5,981 bases of DNA from Candidatus Aenigmatarchaeota archaeon. Lineage in GTDB: Archaea; Aenigmatarchaeota; Aenigmatarchaeia; PWEA01; JACRMZ01. The stretch's first letter is position 1; every line of letters begins with the position of its first letter. This document shows positions 4,217-5,981 of this stretch, piece after piece. The notes under the pieces are model-generated. The model was not told the origin of the DNA and ran no database searches. It saw only the letters and a list, made by a program, of their open reading frames with translations. The stretch lies in the NCBI GenBank assembly GCA_016219455.1, contig JACRMZ010000001.1, forward strand, positions 1 through 5,981, written 5' to 3'. Position numbers and translations under genes: made by a program.

Positions 4217-5981
4217 ATGAGAGTCTGCCTTCTCGACTGCGATTACGTTGTTGACGGAAACAAACCCGTGATAAGGATTTTTTGCGTCACGCAGGATGGC
4301 AAAAGTTTCCTCGGGCTTTTCCGCGGATTCAAGCCGTATTTTTATGCCCGCCCCGGGACACAGGACGCAACGAAAGAAATAGAGAAGCTTGGCGGCGTTG
4401 AATGCTGCGACATCGTTGAGAAAGAACTGAATGGGGCACTCCAGAGTTTCATCAAAATAACGTGCTTTCTGCCGTCGGAAGTCCCCCAGATACGGGAAGC
4501 CGTAAAGTCGCTTCAAAGCGTTTCGGAAATATTCGAATACGACATACTTTTCTACCGGAGGTTCATGATTGACAATTCCATTTATCCGCTGGACTGGCTT
4601 GAAGTTAACGGCGAAGAGTTCACATCAAAGTTCTCGCGTTCTATGGATATCCGCTCGCTGGAAAAGGCGGACGGCCCCTATCCGGAACCAAAGACCCTTG
4701 CATTTGACACAGAGACTTTTGAGGAAAACGGCGAGAACAAAGTCATAATGCTTTCCGTTTTTGCAAATGGACTGAAGAAGGTCATCACCTACAGGAAATG
4801 CGACGGCGCCGAAGTCGTCGCCGATGAGAAGGCGCTTCTTTCACGGTTTGTTGAAATCATCCGGGAAAATGACCCTGATGTCATCGTCACGTACAATGGC
4901 GACGGGTTCGATTTCCCAGTCCTGCGCTTGAGATTCGAAAAACTCAAAGTCCCTTTCATCCTTTCCCGCGACGGAACGAGAGTTTCGTTTGACAAGCGGG
5001 CGATGGAAAGCTCCGCCAGGGTTGCAGGCAGGATTCACATAGACCTTTACCGCTTCGTCTCTGTTGTGCTTGCTTCTCAGATGAAGAGCGAATCGCTGAC
5101 TCTTGATGCCGTTTCCAATGAATTGCTTGGCGAAAAGAAGATGGGGATGAAGTACGAGGACATACGGAACGCCTGGATCACAGGCGAGCGCATCAATGAG
5201 CTCTGCAATTACTGCCTACATGACTCTTACCTGACGTTCTCGCTTTCCGGACTCCTGCTGCCACAGACGTTCGAGATTGCAAGGATAGCGGGCCAGCCTC
5301 CATTTGACACCTCAAGGATGACCTACGGCCAACTGGTCGAATGGTTCCTCATGCGGAAAGCCTACCCCAAAATGATGGTCCCCAACAGGCCAAAGTACGG
5401 GGACATAGAAGAGCGCCGCGGCTTGCGGTACGAAGGCGGATTTGTCCGCGAGCCTATACCAGGCCTGCATGAAAAAATATCCGTGATGGACTTCAAGTCA
5501 CTGTACCCTTCACTCATTGTCTCTTACAACATAGATCCGGCAACCCTGAACTGCTCATGCTGCGACAGCGAGCGCATACCGGGATTTGACCGCTGGTTCT
5601 GCACCAAGAAAACAGGATTCATTCCCGGAGTGATAAAGGAACTGGTTGAAAAACGGACCGAGCTGAAGAAAAAGCTGAAAGATGCAAAAAGCCCATCCGA
5701 GAAAACCTCAATAAACAACCGGCAATACGCGCTGAAAATAATCGCCAACTCTATTTACGGGTACTACGGTTACGCGGGAGCGCGCTGGTATTCCAGGGAT
5801 TGCGCCGAGTCCGCCACTGCTCTTGGAAGAAGCTGGGTCCAGCGCGCGATGGGTGAAGCGGAAAAAGCCGGATTCACCGTCGTCTACGGCGACACGGACT
5901 CGCTCATGATAAAAGGCGACATGCCAGAGAGATTCCTGGAGAAGGTTAACAAGGAACTCCCGGGAATAATGGAGCTAAACC
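4217..5981 (+). CDS. polB: Family B DNA polymerase (PolB), 3' partial
   Basis: The frame is open from ATG 4217 to the right edge: 588 residues plus one base, against about 775 in Thermococcales PolB. Only the thumb and end of the palm are missing. Domains in order are as follows. The N-terminal domain (1-130) has the uracil-pocket equivalents Y10, P40, V89 and F112. The 3'-5' exonuclease has Exo I FDTET (D164, E166), Exo II YNGDGFDFP (D232) and Exo III Y332-x-x-x-D336. The polymerase palm and fingers have motif A DFKSLYPS (425-432), motif B RQYALKIIANSIYGYYGY (502-519; K507, N511, Y514, G515) and motif C YGDTDS (557-562; D559, D561). All catalytic residues are present, so this should be an active proofreading polymerase. 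Four cysteines after motif A (C446, C448, C449, C462) may form disulfides or bind metal. The three polymerase motifs, frequent intein sites in archaea, are uninterrupted. The gene is 30 bases downstream of dcd, and a leaderless start is likely. Confidence 0.96.
   Translation, partial: MRVCLLDCDYVVDGNKPVIRIFCVTQDGKSFLGLFRGFKPYFYARPGTQDATKEIEKLGGVECCDIVEKELNGALQSFIKITCFLPSEVPQIREAVKSLQSVSEIFEYDILFYRRFMIDNSIYPLDWLEVNGEEFTSKFSRSMDIRSLEKADGPYPEPKTLAFDTETFEENGENKVIMLSVFANGLKKVITYRKCDGAEVVADEKALLSRFVEIIRENDPDVIVTYNGDGFDFPVLRLRFEKLKVPFILSRDGTRVSFDKRAMESSARVAGRIHIDLYRFVSVVLASQMKSESLTLDAVSNELLGEKKMGMKYEDIRNAWITGERINELCNYCLHDSYLTFSLSGLLLPQTFEIARIAGQPPFDTSRMTYGQLVEWFLMRKAYPKMMVPNRPKYGDIEERRGLRYEGGFVREPIPGLHEKISVMDFKSLYPSLIVSYNIDPATLNCSCCDSERIPGFDRWFCTKKTGFIPGVIKELVEKRTELKKKLKDAKSPSEKTSINNRQYALKIIANSIYGYYGYAGARWYSRDCAESATALGRSWVQRAMGEAEKAGFTVVYGDTDSLMIKGDMPERFLEKVNKELPGIMELN

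Noticed and set aside
4190..4516. 108-codon minus-strand open frame opposite the start of polB
   Set aside because: It is a shadow of the PolB N-terminal domain, which aligns continuously with archaeal PolB over the same bases.
5720..5905. Possible intein insertions at PolB motifs B and C
   Set aside because: The flanking motifs read through without interruption (IANSIYGYYGY and VVYGDTDSL), so these common archaeal intein sites are empty. Motif A is also intact.
5979..5981. PolB as a truncated pseudogene
   Set aside because: The frame is open to the window edge with all exonuclease and polymerase motifs intact; the missing end is due to the window boundary.

Overview
This window looks archaeal. 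It encodes RadB (the archaeal RecA/Rad51 paralogue), a family B replicative DNA polymerase very similar in layout to the Thermococcales enzyme, an archaeal-type dCTP deaminase/dUTPase-fold protein and a DHH phosphoesterase. Most gene starts have a TATA-like element centred about 25 bases upstream and no convincing Shine-Dalgarno sequence, which fits archaeal leaderless transcription. Very tight packing and moderate GC would suit a euryarchaeal or DPANN-type lineage, but I cannot place it more precisely by eye.

Layout. The left edge (1-207, + strand) holds the C-terminal end of a membrane-anchored surface protein. It converges on an nfeD-like gene (204-1445, -), and the two stop codons overlap in one CTAG. 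Upstream of nfeD on the minus strand come a small exported His-rich protein of unknown function (1474-2013), radB (2016-2702) and a DHH phosphoesterase (2727-3632). All are separated by 2 to 28 bases and probably form one operon with internal promoters. On the plus strand, a dcd/dut-type gene (3683-4186) and polB (4217 to beyond the right edge) diverge from the DHH gene. The 50-base divergent gap contains one TATATA core almost exactly midway between the two start codons.

How the genes fit together. RadB, DHH phosphoesterase, dCTP deaminase-like protein and PolB form a DNA replication, recombination and nucleotide-hygiene cluster. The polymerase keeps the residues of the archaeal uracil-sensing pocket, and the adjacent dcd-family enzyme would supply dUMP/dTTP precursors or keep dUTP low, so the two may address the same problem. 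The His-rich exported protein and the NfeD-like membrane protein form a separate envelope-directed pair at the end of the minus-strand operon.

The most notable observations are the symmetric shared TATA box, a perfect 18-bp palindrome just before polB, an NfeD protease domain with no candidate catalytic lysine, and several substitutions at conserved positions in the Dcd-family protein. I see no CRISPR array, tRNA, rRNA, insertion sequence or obvious new defence system. No gene-free stretch exceeds 50 bases.
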